From: Ornithinibacillus caprae
GTDB lineage: Bacteria; Bacillota; Bacilli; Bacillales; Amphibacillaceae
Assembly (NCBI RefSeq): GCF_009728145.1
Contig: NZ_WOCA01000012.1
Location: forward strand, 59,129-123,128
Reading direction: 5' to 3'
DNA length: 64,000 bases
The notes below the pieces were generated by a model. It did no database searches and was not told the origin of the DNA. It worked only from the letters and a program-made list of their open reading frames with translations. This document shows, in pieces, positions 10,176 through 18,542 of this stretch (the stretch's first letter is position 1; each line of letters opens with the position of its first letter). The position numbers and the translations under genes are program-made.

Positions 10176-11152
10176 TACTTTTTCCACCCTTCTTCATATA
10201 TAAAATCTTCATTCCACTTATTCACTTTTTCAACAATTCGTAGTTTTGCCGATCGTGACCGGCGATTCTTATCTAATTCACTGTCCTTAGCTATTATCGG
10301 CTTACGAGTCACTAATTTAAATGGTGCTTCATAATCCTTTGGGATAACCGGTAAATTTCTAGGTGTTTCCTTTGGAGTACTCCATTTCTTAAACGCTTGT
10401 TTACACAATCGATCTTCAAGCGAATGGAATGTTATTACTGCAATCCTTCCGTTTAACCCAATCACTCTCGCAGCCTGATGTAACGCATCATTAAAGGCCG
10501 TTAACTCATCATTTACAGCAATACGAATTGCTTGGAATATTCGTTTTGCTGGATGCCCACCCTTTCTCCTTGCAGGAGCAGGAATTCCTTCTTTAATGAT
10601 CTCCACTAGTTGATGTGTAGTTTCAATTGGTTGGACTTTTCTATATTCTTCAATCTTTCTCGCAATTTGTTTTGAAAATTTTTCTTCCCCATATCTAAAA
10701 AAGATGGAAACTAACTGATTATATGACCATTCATTTACAATCTCATAAGCTGTCAATTCTTGTGTTTGGTCCATGCGCATATCTAATTTTGCATCGTGTT
10801 GATAACTAAAGCCCCTTTCTCCTCTATCAAGTTGTGGAGAAGAAACTCCTAAATCAAATAAAATCCCATCAATCTGTTCAACATTGTGTTGCAACAACTC
10901 TTCCTCAATATGACGGAAGTTATTCTGGATAAATAGCACACGATCAAGATAAGGCGTCAACCTTTCTTTTGCAGCTGCTAATGCATCTACATCCTGGTCA
11001 AAAGCTACGAGTAATCCATCTTCATTTAATTGGGAAGCGATTCGCTCGGAATGCCCTCCCCCACCAACTGTACAATCTACATACGTACCATTTGGCTTTA
11101 TCTCTAATCCTTTAACTGTCTCTTCTTTTAGTACTGTGTAATGCTCAAACAT
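10175..11152 (-). CDS. rsmH: 16S rRNA (cytosine(1402)-N(4))-methyltransferase
   Basis: SAM-dependent methyltransferase (older name MraW) that modifies C1402 in the ribosomal P-site. Length is 325 residues from the ATG at 11152 (MFEHYTVL), which matches the usual RsmH N-terminus; an upstream in-frame GTG at 11164 adds four residues. The SAM site [11 protein letters not shown] is near residue 30, and the [19 protein letters not shown] and HSLEDRLCK signatures are visible. It lies between mraZ and ftsL with short gaps, so it is part of the mraZ-led operon. Confidence 0.96.
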   Translation of the reverse strand: MFEHYTVLKEETVKGLEIKPNGTYVDCTVGGGGHSERIASQLNEDGLLVAFDQDVDALAAAKERLTPYLDRVLFIQNNFRHIEEELLQHNVEQIDGILFDLGVSSPQLDRGERGFSYQHDAKLDMRMDQTQELTAYEIVNEWSYNQLVSIFFRYGEEKFSKQIARKIEEYRKVQPIETTHQLVEIIKEGIPAPARRKGGHPAKRIFQAIRIAVNDELTAFNDALHQAARVIGLNGRIAVITFHSLEDRLCKQAFKKWSTPKETPRNLPVIPKDYEAPFKLVTRKPIIAKDSELDKNRRSRSAKLRIVEKVNKWNEDFIYEEGWKK

Positions 11153-11185
11153 GTCAACACCCACTTTATTGATTTGCTGTATCCA

Positions 11186-11617
11186 TTAAATATCGAAATC
11201 CATTAGATTCTCAGCTATCTCAGCGAAAGATTCCTCAGAATCATTAAAATAATCTTCCCAATTCTCACTAGCCCAGAACTCAATTCGATTGGATACACCG
11301 ATCACAACACACTCTTTATCTAGAACAGCATAATTTCGCAATGGTTGTGGTATATTTATTCTTCCCTGCTTGTCCACTTCACATTCCACTGCTCCAGAAA
11401 AGAAAAAACGCGTAAAAGCTCTAGCGTCCTTTTTCGTTAATGGGAGTTTTTTTAATTTTTCTTCTAACAGTTTCCATTCTTCCATTGGGTAGGCGAACAA
11501 ACATTTATCTAATCCACGAGTTACAACAAAACGTTCCCCAAGGTCTTCACGGAACTTGGAAGGCACAATAATTCTACCTTTTGTATCAATGTTATGTTGG
11601 AATTCACCCATGAACAT
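11186..11617 (-). CDS. mraZ: transcriptional regulator MraZ
   Basis: AbrB-like DNA-binding protein at the head of the dcw cluster; in other bacteria it represses its own operon. It has 143 residues and begins [16 protein letters not shown]. It carries two tandem SpoVT/AbrB-type repeats (about 5-50 and 76-120) with the DKQGRINIP signature of the second. The start ATG is preceded by GTGGGGCGGA. Three phased GTGG decamers lie 28-57 bp upstream of the start and are the likely autoregulatory site. Confidence 0.97.
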   Translation of the reverse strand: MFMGEFQHNIDTKGRIIVPSKFREDLGERFVVTRGLDKCLFAYPMEEWKLLEEKLKKLPLTKKDARAFTRFFFSGAVECEVDKQGRINIPQPLRNYAVLDKECVVIGVSNRIEFWASENWEDYFNDSEESFAEIAENLMDFDI

Positions 11618-11644
11618 ATAGTCCGCCCCACTTTCATGTAACTA

Positions 11645-11674
11645 TCTTACCACATTCCCCCACTTTTCACCACT
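11645..11674 (-). promoter_or_regulatory. candidate MraZ operator: three phased 10-bp repeats
   Basis: Read on the minus strand, three contiguous decamers AGTGGTGAAA, AGTGGGGGAA and TGTGGTAAGA place GTGG at exactly 10-bp intervals. MraZ is known to bind short TGGG/GTG-type direct repeats with about 10-bp phasing upstream of mraZ. Operator function is inferred. The surrounding 11618-11937 gap contains no gene. Confidence 0.65.
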
Positions 11675-11880
11675 TAATTTTCAAAAAAAATAACTTTTAT
11701 ATGTAAACAGTGCAATTAGCCTAACTTTCTATAAAAAATATCAAGGTTTTATCATTGCAATAAAACCCTTGAAAGTCCCTAATCAGAAAGTTTTTCCAAA
11801 CTTCTCGCTTGTAGTTTAGCAATGGTATGATCAGGATAATGAAAAGTGGTGGGGGATGGTGGGGATAATTCGTTAAAATA

Positions 11881-11923
11881 CAAAAAAACGTCCGCCAATA
11901 CCGATTAACCGGTAGGCGAACGT
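11881..11923 (-). terminator. intrinsic terminator of bshC
   Basis: Long stem (ACGTTCGCC/GGCGGACGT outer arms, inner TACCG/CGGTA), followed on the minus strand by seven T. It lies 15 bp beyond the bshC stop and separates bshC from the mraZ operon. Confidence 0.9.
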
Positions 11924-11937
11924 AATTTATATCAAGT

Positions 11938-13560
11938 CTAAACAAACACGATATAATGTTCATTTTCAAATGAATAGGATTGTATTGTAATGTGGTGAAT
12001 GAATCCCAACCCATATTCGTTTAAAAATGGTAATGGGTTCCATATTCTTTCTTGCAACTCTCCCATAGGGCGTAAGATATTATTTAATAAATCAAATTCT
12101 AATAATTCCTTTTCATATTTCTCTTCTAGTGCTTTAACTATTTTCCTTTGTAAAAATTCAATATCACGATGTAAATAAAACAGATTCTTTTCTGCTAAAT
12201 CCCCTAAGTCTGAGCGAATACTTTTTGATAATTCGCGTAATGGCTGGTGCGCTTCTGTAATGTATTGTTTTAATTCATCAGCCAATTTTTCAATTGGTGG
12301 ATTACTTTGAGCCTTTAGCCAATTTACTTTTTTTATATCTACTCCATTATTAATTGCCTCTTGTGGAGAAATATAATATTTAGTTAATAGCTTTTCCACC
12401 TTACGATCAATGTAGGTGAATGATAACCGTGGTATGACTGGAGGCATTTTTATATCTAACGCATGAAATGCCGGTTTTAAAACAGACCAATAACTTATTT
12501 CGCCGGGTCCTCCTATAAATGCTAAAGTTGGAAATAATAACTCCTGCATCAATGGACGTGTAACCACATTATTACTTAATAACTCAGGTTGTTCTACAGC
12601 AATCTTACGTAACTCCTCAGTAGATAATTTCACTTCATTCTGTTTCCCAACCCAGTCTCCTGCTTCATTTCGATTTAAAAGGATTCGTTCATTTTTTTGA
12701 TGATAAAAAAGATGTGCATTAGTTGTATCACATTCCAAAGCTATAGAATATCCATCTAGATTTAATTTCTGTACAGATGTATATACTCCTTCACTGATCT
12801 TTTCTTGATTATCAATTAAAGAAAGGAAATAATCCGTTTCTAGATCTCGTGTTCTTAGATCTGCGGAGTCAATCAAAACAACGCCTTCTGTAGGAAATAA
12901 TTTCAAAATCAACCTCGCAAAAAAGTCAACGTAACTCTCCGATTGAACATAGCATTCCTTTACGACATCGTATAGATCCTTTGTATATTCGCTTTCATGC
13001 AACTGACCGAAAACCTGATTTAACCATTCTAAACCTTTATCTTCTTCTAATGGAATCTGTGACACAGAGCGCTTTTCTGTGATTCTTTGATTTAGAGTGT
13101 GCTTTTTCATTCTGTTTTCTTCCTGCATAAACACATGGTTTATTTCATCAAAATCATGATCTTCTCCAGCAATCCAAAAAACAGGAATGACTGGAATTTG
13201 TAGTTTTTCCTCTTGCTGTTTAGCAAATTGAATAATCGAAATTAATTTATTTACAGAATATAAAGGACCAGTCAACACCCCTGCTTGTTGACCTCCAATG
13301 ACAACTAAGCTTTGATCATCACGTAACCGTTCTATATTTACTAATGAACTTTCAGGAGCACCCCACTGTTTATTCATTTGATATAGGGAATTTGCTAATT
13401 GTTCACGATCGTATTTTCGGTGTTGTAAATCACTAACCCGTTGGTTAAGATCATTAAACGATGCGGTGTAATCAAAATGCTGCATAATATTATGCTTTCT
13501 TTTTCGATAATCTCGCATTAACTGACTTTGGTTTTCTATATGTATTGATTCGATCCGCAT
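11938..13560 (-). CDS. bshC: bacillithiol biosynthesis cysteine-adding enzyme BshC
   Basis: BshC (YllA) catalyses the last step of bacillithiol synthesis, addition of cysteine to glucosaminyl-malate. It has 540 residues, the family length. Recognisable segments include the VIGGQQAGVLTGPLYSVNK motif (about 93-110), the PVFWIAGEDHDFDE motif (about 148-161) with its HD pair, and FIGGPGEISYW (about 353-363). A C-terminal coiled region is rich in Lys/Glu. The order bshC-mraZ is conserved in Bacillaceae. It is monocistronic here: a strong terminator follows and a 740-bp gap with a repeat precedes it. Confidence 0.95.
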   Translation of the reverse strand: MRIESIHIENQSQLMRDYRKRKHNIMQHFDYTASFNDLNQRVSDLQHRKYDREQLANSLYQMNKQWGAPESSLVNIERLRDDQSLVVIGGQQAGVLTGPLYSVNKLISIIQFAKQQEEKLQIPVIPVFWIAGEDHDFDEINHVFMQEENRMKKHTLNQRITEKRSVSQIPLEEDKGLEWLNQVFGQLHESEYTKDLYDVVKECYVQSESYVDFFARLILKLFPTEGVVLIDSADLRTRDLETDYFLSLIDNQEKISEGVYTSVQKLNLDGYSIALECDTTNAHLFYHQKNERILLNRNEAGDWVGKQNEVKLSTEELRKIAVEQPELLSNNVVTRPLMQELLFPTLAFIGGPGEISYWSVLKPAFHALDIKMPPVIPRLSFTYIDRKVEKLLTKYYISPQEAINNGVDIKKVNWLKAQSNPPIEKLADELKQYITEAHQPLRELSKSIRSDLGDLAEKNLFYLHRDIEFLQRKIVKALEEKYEKELLEFDLLNNILRPMGELQERIWNPLPFLNEYGLGFIHHITIQSYSFENEHYIVFV

Positions 13561-14298
13561 AGATTACATGCTCCTTTAAAGTTTGTTCAATGTTCATATT
13601 TATGCCTATTATGTATTGTACATAAAATAAAATAGAATTTCATGTTTCCTGTTTTAAAGAGAATAATATATCGTATGATCTTTATTTGCTGTCGAACTGC
13701 GGGATCTCACCGATGCCTTTCCTCCCACGTCTTCATATGTTTTCTCCGTTGTTATTGATTTCTAAACTTCATATTATATATTAGTTTTTTAATAACATAG
13801 GATGCTATTAAGTCTAGTGATTAGAGCGGAGGGCAGTCGACTCCAGTGGGAACAGCACGTGTCTGAAGACCCCGCACTGATGCGCCTGCGTCTTCTAGCA
13901 TTGCTTCAAAGCATAGTTCCTCGGTGCAAGGGCAAAGAAGCATATTCAAGATGTTCCCTGGCTGAAGCCTTGCCCGCGGCAAAGTAGACACTGTGAAAGC
14001 GACTGCCCGCAGCGAAAATCACGTTGCTGATACTTGGTCTTTTCTTAAGAGTTTTCTGGACATTAAGTTGCACATTCTACATCTAATCCTCATTTAATGG
14101 AACACAGAATCCGTTATCCTAATAGATCCTCATCCCTTTAGCTCATCTCCACATTTAATACTCAAAATACGATTGAATATTCATAACAATAATTAGATTG
14201 TTACTATATGTTATTTATTTCTATAACATTTTATATTATAATAATATTAATGATACAAATACAATATATAATTCTGACATCGGGGGAGGATGTTTTTT
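13561..14298. other. gene-free gap between bshC and ylbP
   Basis: This 738-bp divergent gap holds the MITE-like repeat at 13817-14022 and otherwise AT-rich sequence. A 61-codon open frame inside the repeat is not convincing because the second copy of the repeat does not keep the frame. Promoters for bshC (minus) and ylbP (plus) must lie at its two ends. Confidence 0.6.
13817..14022 (+). repeat. MITE-like interspersed repeat, copy A
   Basis: This ~206-bp element is markedly GC-richer than its surroundings. It is bounded by imperfect ~23-bp terminal inverted repeats that both begin GTGATT and contain GGGCAGTCG. An inverted, roughly 75-80% identical copy (by eye) lies at 41440-41644. Shared internal blocks include GGGAACAGCACGTGT and GATGTTCCCTGGCTGA (GATGCTCCCTGGCTGA in copy B). 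Similarity continues a little outside (AGTCTA on the left, TGCTG-TACTTG on the right). No transposase is encoded. Confidence 0.8.
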
Positions 14299-14775
14299 AT
14301 GCATGAAGTTAAAGTTGAGAGACTTTTAATTAACTATAAAACGCTCGAAGAATTTAAACGTTTTAAAGAATACGGAAACCAAGAATTATCCATGTTAGAA
14401 GATCTTGAATCAAACATTGTGGAAAATAATAGCGAATCACCATTTTATGGAATTTATTACGGAGATACGTTAGTTGCTAGAATGAGCTTGTATAGAGTAG
14501 ATAAAAAATACGATGCCTATTTTGAACCCGCACAAGACTATTTAGAGTTATGGAAATTGGAAGTGCTTCCACATTATCGTGAAAAAGGTTATGGAAAAGC
14601 CCTAGTAGACTTCGCTAAACAATACAACCTACCAATAAAAACGAATCCTAGAATTAATTCACATGGATTCTGGGAGAAAATGGGTTTCCAAAAGGCTAAG
14701 TATGAAATGGAACGCGATCTAGGAGAAAACCCGTTAATTTGGTTGCCAGAAGGTGTTAACGAAAAAAGTTCATAA
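14299..14775 (+). CDS. ylbP: GNAT family N-acetyltransferase YlbP
   Basis: Acetyltransferase of the GNAT fold; substrate unknown. The sequence closely follows the YlbP family (RLLINYKTLEEFK near the start, YLELWKLEVLPHYREKGYGKALV with the acetyl-CoA-binding R/Q-x-x-G-x-G/A-type loop REKGYGKA). I chose the ATG at 14299 because GGGGGAGG ends about 10 nt upstream; the ATG at 14290 abuts that SD. It gives 158 residues. It is followed by a terminator at 14793-14830, so it is a single-gene transcript. ylbP next to ylbO is the B. subtilis order. Confidence 0.9.
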   Translation: MHEVKVERLLINYKTLEEFKRFKEYGNQELSMLEDLESNIVENNSESPFYGIYYGDTLVARMSLYRVDKKYDAYFEPAQDYLELWKLEVLPHYREKGYGKALVDFAKQYNLPIKTNPRINSHGFWEKMGFQKAKYEMERDLGENPLIWLPEGVNEKSS

Positions 14776-14792
14776 TGATCGAATTAATAGAT

Positions 14793-14830
14793 AAGACATG
14801 AATGATTAGCTAAACATTCATGTCTTTTAC
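14793..14830 (+). terminator. terminator of ylbP
   Basis: Stem AAGACATGAATG / CATTCATGTCTT with a 10-nt loop, followed by TTTTACTACTTTTT. Confidence 0.85.
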
Positions 14831-14903
14831 TACTTTTTAGGCTTATTATAATGGCTAAAAATAGGACGTTTACAATTACCACGCATCGTAATGTCTCAAT
14901 CAA

Positions 14904-15389
14904 CTATTTCTTTTCTTTTACCCATTTCCATAAATTACCCATTTCTTCCCAAGCGTTTTCATAGTGTGACAATTTTTCTTTTAATTTTTCATTTTCTTCT
15001 TTCAATTGATTAAGTAATTTTTCATGCTTATTTAAATCTTGATTTACAGCATATTCTGATTTCATTTTTTCTAAAAGTAAAATAGCTGTCTCTAGTGTAT
15101 CTTTTTCCTGTGATAGCTTATCACCTGTACTAAAAAATTGCGTAGGTACAGCCGATGGCGTAGCACCTCTCTTTCGATCCTCCTTCGCCTGTTGAATTGC
15201 TTCTTGATATTGTTTTCTGATGGTGGCATTCCACCTAAAACCACAAGCTGCTGAAGTACGTGATAATTGCTTTGCCACTTCTTTAAATGCTTCTAGTTGG
15301 GTTTTCCCCTCTCTGATATAGCGAAGCACTGTTTCTGCTAATATAACGTCTTCATCTTCAGTCCAGGCATCCTGGCGTGTAGCATTCAT
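14904..15389 (-). CDS. ylbO: RsfA/YlbO-family transcriptional regulator
   Basis: 161 residues. The N-terminus is a Myb/SANT-like domain ([19 protein letters not shown], then [19 protein letters not shown], about 7-60), as in prespore regulator RsfA and its paralogue YlbO. The C-terminal half (about 95-150) is a Leu/Glu/Lys heptad coiled coil, probably for dimerisation. The start ATG has AAGGAGTGATG upstream. A CATACATT box at 15417-15424 (minus strand) resembles a sporulation-sigma -10. It belongs to the ylbN-rpmF-ylbO neighbourhood. A sporulation role is inferred from the family; target genes are unknown. Confidence 0.88.
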   Translation of the reverse strand: MNATRQDAWTEDEDVILAETVLRYIREGKTQLEAFKEVAKQLSRTSAACGFRWNATIRKQYQEAIQQAKEDRKRGATPSAVPTQFFSTGDKLSQEKDTLETAILLLEKMKSEYAVNQDLNKHEKLLNQLKEENEKLKEKLSHYENAWEEMGNLWKWVKEKK

Positions 15390-15501
15390 AACATCACTCC
15401 TTATCTATTTGCTATCAATGTATGCTAAAAATAGGAGTGATAGAATCACACTTTGATATTTTACGAACGAAATTTTACATTTATTAATTTCAAACTTCTC
15501 T

Positions 15502-16263
15502 TTACTTACGATTAAAAAAGTGCCGAACTGCCTGGATATGCTCATCTGAATCCCATAGGTTAGCGCATCTTCGCACTTCTTTTTCCATTTGTTCAGATAA
15601 AAGATTAATATCTAGATTTTCCTTATATTGATCTTTTAGTACTCTCATTTGTTCATATGACTTTGAAAGAAATGGACCTAACACGTCCATTTGATCATTC
15701 CATTTATCCTTCGAGACAACATTATGTAACCACCCCTGTTGCAGCAGATAGCTAGCTGAATATGTTTCTGCTTCCAACAACCATTGAATTGCAAAACTCG
15801 AATGTACTTTTTTATATAGAAGCTCTCCGCCACCCCAACCTGGTATAATTCCAAGCTTAGTTTGTACAAAACCAAACATCGTAGACTCTTTTGCAATTCT
15901 AAAGTCACAGGCAGTTGCTACCTCACAACCACCTCCAAGAGCATTTCCATTTAGTAAACATATAGTCGGTACCGGAAACGTTACTAAGGAGTACAAAATC
16001 TCTTTGATTTCAACTAATCGTTCGAATGCGTCATTAGGTGACAAATCTCCATGAAGATCACTAAGATCACCACCTGAACAAAACATCTTCTCCCCTGCTC
16101 CAGTAACAATAAGAAACTTTATTTGATCTTGACTTGCGATTTTCAATGAATTCCTAAAGTCTTCAGCCATTTGTCTAGAAATTGCATTATGCTTTTTTAT
16201 ACGATCTAAAATAATAATTCCATATCCGTCTCTATTACGATAATAATGAACCGTTTCTCCCAT
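15502..16263 (-). CDS. enoyl-CoA hydratase/isomerase (crotonase) family protein
   Basis: 253 residues with the crotonase fold: the first oxyanion-hole segment FCSGGDLSDL (61-70), then NALGGGCEVATACDFRIA (107-124) and LGIIPGWGGG (137-146). Glu114 aligns with the first catalytic Glu of enoyl-CoA hydratase, but the second catalytic Glu position (GxPE in hydratases) is Gln134 in GFVQTKLG. Hydration is therefore uncertain, and decarboxylase or isomerase activity on an acyl-CoA is possible. The RBS GGGGGGA precedes ATG. It is separated from rpmF by a terminator and lies in the usual ylb neighbourhood, so it is probably transcribed alone. Confidence 0.88.
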   Translation of the reverse strand: MGETVHYYRNRDGYGIIILDRIKKHNAISRQMAEDFRNSLKIASQDQIKFLIVTGAGEKMFCSGGDLSDLHGDLSPNDAFERLVEIKEILYSLVTFPVPTICLLNGNALGGGCEVATACDFRIAKESTMFGFVQTKLGIIPGWGGGELLYKKVHSSFAIQWLLEAETYSASYLLQQGWLHNVVSKDKWNDQMDVLGPFLSKSYEQMRVLKDQYKENLDINLLSEQMEKEVRRCANLWDSDEHIQAVRHFFNRK

Positions 16264-16282
16264 CGTTTTCCCCCCACAACAT

Positions 16283-16319
16283 AAAAAAACAGATCACTAT
16301 CCTAGGTGATCTGTTTTTT
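16283..16319 (-). terminator. terminator after rpmF (bidirectional)
   Basis: Perfect 8-bp stem CAGATCAC/GTGATCTG, flanked by A7 on one side and T6 on the other. It ends the ylbN-rpmF transcript before the crotonase gene. Confidence 0.88.
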
Positions 16320-16330
16320 ATCTAGTCTCA

Positions 16331-16504
16331 TTAGTTATTTACTACTTCTTTACCATCATAATGTCCACATGCTTTACATACATGATGTGGTTTTGTTAGT
16401 TCACCACAATTTGAACATTCTACCATGCCAGGTACGTGTAATTTTTTATGAGTACGACGTTGATTTTTAACTTTTTTTGAAGTTCTTCTTTTAGGTACTG
16501 CCAT
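16331..16504 (-). CDS. rpmF: 50S ribosomal protein L32
   Basis: 57 residues starting [17 protein letters not shown], the L32 signature. It keeps a four-cysteine zinc ribbon (CSNC at 30-33 and CKAC at 43-46), so this is the zinc-binding form rather than a C-minus paralogue. The RBS GGAGGTG precedes ATG. It is 47 bp downstream of ylbN, a conserved ylbN-rpmF operon pairing. Confidence 0.98.
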   Translation of the reverse strand: MAVPKRRTSKKVKNQRRTHKKLHVPGMVECSNCGELTKPHHVCKACGHYDGKEVVNN

Positions 16505-16551
16505 GACTTACACCTCCTTCAAATACGAAAGCAAAACTTGAATCAATATTC

Positions 16552-17082
16552 TTATTTTTCTTTCTCATTATCTTTAAATAGATTCTCAAGCTTCTTTAAA
16601 CGAGGATCTATTTTCTTTTCCTTTGCATTTTCCGAAGTTACTTCCCAATCATTTCCCTTTTGTTGGAAGCTTTGTTGGTCATCCGCTTCATCAGAAAACA
16701 CTCGAAAAGGAACCTCCAATAAAATATTTTCCTTGATATACGGCGTTAAGTCAAGCACTTCTCCATCAATTAGATGAATTTCACTATCTCCATCTTCGTC
16801 GACAAGATAGGTTGAAGTAGTAAAAATCTCCCTAGCTTTAATTTCGAAGGGGTATTCTACATCTACTAATGTCCGTGCGCAAGGTAAAATCATTTCACCT
16901 CGAATTGTAAATGAAAAGATAAATTGATCTCCTTGTACCAAACAATCTCCCTGTACTTGTACAGGATCAATTCGTCGTATATCGTTATTCATTGTTTCAA
17001 GCTCTGAAACATCGACCTTTTCATCAAATGTAAAAGGTTCATTAAATGCTTTTTTCTTAATCTGTGTTACTGTAAATTTCAT
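16552..17082 (-). CDS. ylbN: YceD/YlbN family protein (DUF177)
   Basis: 176 residues of the YceD/DUF177 family, which sits upstream of rpmF in many bacteria and has been linked to 23S rRNA/50S biogenesis in other organisms. The LPCARTLVDVEYPF segment (about 85-98) is the conserved core and the C-terminus is Lys/Glu-rich. ATG 17082 has GAGGTG 6 nt upstream; an in-frame GTG at 17091 lies inside that SD and is unlikely. There are no membrane segments. Specific biochemical function is unproven. Confidence 0.92.
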   Translation of the reverse strand: MKFTVTQIKKKAFNEPFTFDEKVDVSELETMNNDIRRIDPVQVQGDCLVQGDQFIFSFTIRGEMILPCARTLVDVEYPFEIKAREIFTTSTYLVDEDGDSEIHLIDGEVLDLTPYIKENILLEVPFRVFSDEADDQQSFQQKGNDWEVTSENAKEKKIDPRLKKLENLFKDNEKEK

Positions 17083-17300
17083 TGTTTTCACCTCAAGGCA
17101 ACAAGAGTAATTGTAAAAGGAAAATAGCGTTTTGTCAATATATTTTCTTTACAGATTGAAAAATTTAGTCAAATTTATACATAGTATTCCCTAAGTCATA
17201 CGACATAGTCATTTTTAAAAAGGATCATTGGAAGGTAGGTCATGCACAAACATGTTTTTTTTGGTACAATATACCATACTAGAGTCGTGGGAGTGTTAGT

Positions 17301-18518
17301 ATGAAAGCTTGTGGACTAGTTGTTGAATACAACCCATTTCATAATGGACATGTTTATCATATCAATGAAGCCAAAAAAGTATCAAATGCCGACTGTATGA
17401 TCGCAGTAATGAGTGGCACTTTCCTACAACGAGGAGAACCAGCAATTATCGATAAGTATCACCGTACAAAAGCCGCAATTAAAACCGGTATCGATATAAT
17501 GGTAGAATTACCTTATCCTTTTGCTGTACAAAGTAGCTATTTATTTGCAAAAGGTGCTATCTTAACACTACATAAAATTGGTGTCGATAGTATTTGTTTT
17601 GGTAGTGAATCAGGAGATATTTCACCATTCATAGCTGGGTACGAAACACTTACACAAAACCAGTCAGCATACAAAAAACAGTTATCAATCGGATTAGATG
17701 AAGGATTATCTTATCCAGTTGCAAGCAAAAAAGCTTATCAAGAAATCGGTCTAAAACCTAATCAGATTGATTTAACAAAACCAAATAATATTTTAGGATT
17801 TAGTTATGTCCAAGCTATCAAAGATCATCAGCTACCGATCGAACCTTTTACCATTAAACGAACAAATAATAATTATCATGATGAAACAATAACCGGTTCG
17901 ATTGCTAGCGCTACTAGCATTCGTAAGCAACTATTACAAAATAATTATTCTGCAGATGAAGTTGACTATACAATACCAGTTGAAACCGTTCATCAGTTGA
18001 AAGAATATAAACAAAAAGCAACGACATGGCATTCCTGGGAGCACTATTTCCCACTCTTACATTATCGTGTACAAACTATGTCACTAGAGGAACTTTCATC
18101 TATCAGCGGGATGGACGAAGGTATTGAACATCGGATTAAAAAAACCGCTAGAAATGCGGCTTCATTTGTTGACTGGGTATCAAAGATTAAAACAAAGCGG
18201 TATACATGGACGAGAATTCAACGTATTTTTGTACATTTACTTACTAATACAAAAAAATCAGAGATGCAGCTACTAGAAGGGATTTCTTCTGTACCTTATG
18301 TTCGTTTATTAGGGTTATCGGAGAAAGGACAAGAATATTTAAGTCAACAAAAGAAGAAAATGGACATTCCACTCATTACTAAATTAAGGCGTAACAACCA
18401 TCCACTACTATCAATGGAAGAAAGAGCTACCAATGCGTATTATAGTGTACTACCTACAAAAAATAGGTTCGAGCTTTTCAAACAAGAATTGTATGGTCCA
18501 GTCATAGAAAAAAAATAG
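17301..18518 (+). CDS. tmcAL: tRNA(Met) cytidine acetate ligase TmcAL
   Basis: Makes N4-acetylcytidine at the wobble position of elongator tRNA-Met from acetate and ATP (family formerly YlbM). It has 405 residues. The N-terminus GLVVEYNPFHNGHVYHI (5-21) carries the HxGH nucleotidyltransferase motif. FSYVQAIK and SATSIRKQL are the later nucleotide-binding segments. Start ATG with GGGAG upstream. It is divergent from ylbN. The terminator overlaps its stop codon and is shared with the convergent ylbL gene. Confidence 0.95.
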   Translation: MKACGLVVEYNPFHNGHVYHINEAKKVSNADCMIAVMSGTFLQRGEPAIIDKYHRTKAAIKTGIDIMVELPYPFAVQSSYLFAKGAILTLHKIGVDSICFGSESGDISPFIAGYETLTQNQSAYKKQLSIGLDEGLSYPVASKKAYQEIGLKPNQIDLTKPNNILGFSYVQAIKDHQLPIEPFTIKRTNNNYHDETITGSIASATSIRKQLLQNNYSADEVDYTIPVETVHQLKEYKQKATTWHSWEHYFPLLHYRVQTMSLEELSSISGMDEGIEHRIKKTARNAASFVDWVSKIKTKRYTWTRIQRIFVHLLTNTKKSEMQLLEGISSVPYVRLLGLSEKGQEYLSQQKKKMDIPLITKLRRNNHPLLSMEERATNAYYSVLPTKNRFELFKQELYGPVIEKK

Positions 18519-18542
18519 GCCTATCAAAGGTCTATTTTTTTT
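18508..18542. terminator. bidirectional terminator between tmcAL and ylbL
   Basis: AAAAAATAGGCCT / AGGTCTATTTTTT around a short loop, with A and T runs on the two sides. It overlaps the stop codons of both convergent genes. Confidence 0.85.

Noticed and set aside
11721..12014. 97-codon minus-strand ORF overlapping the bshC 3' end
   Set aside because: It runs through the bshC terminator and overlaps bshC in another frame; low-complexity composition.
13802..13987. 61-codon plus-strand ORF
   Set aside because: It lies within the MITE-like repeat; copy B carries its open frame on the other strand and does not keep this one, and there is no RBS.
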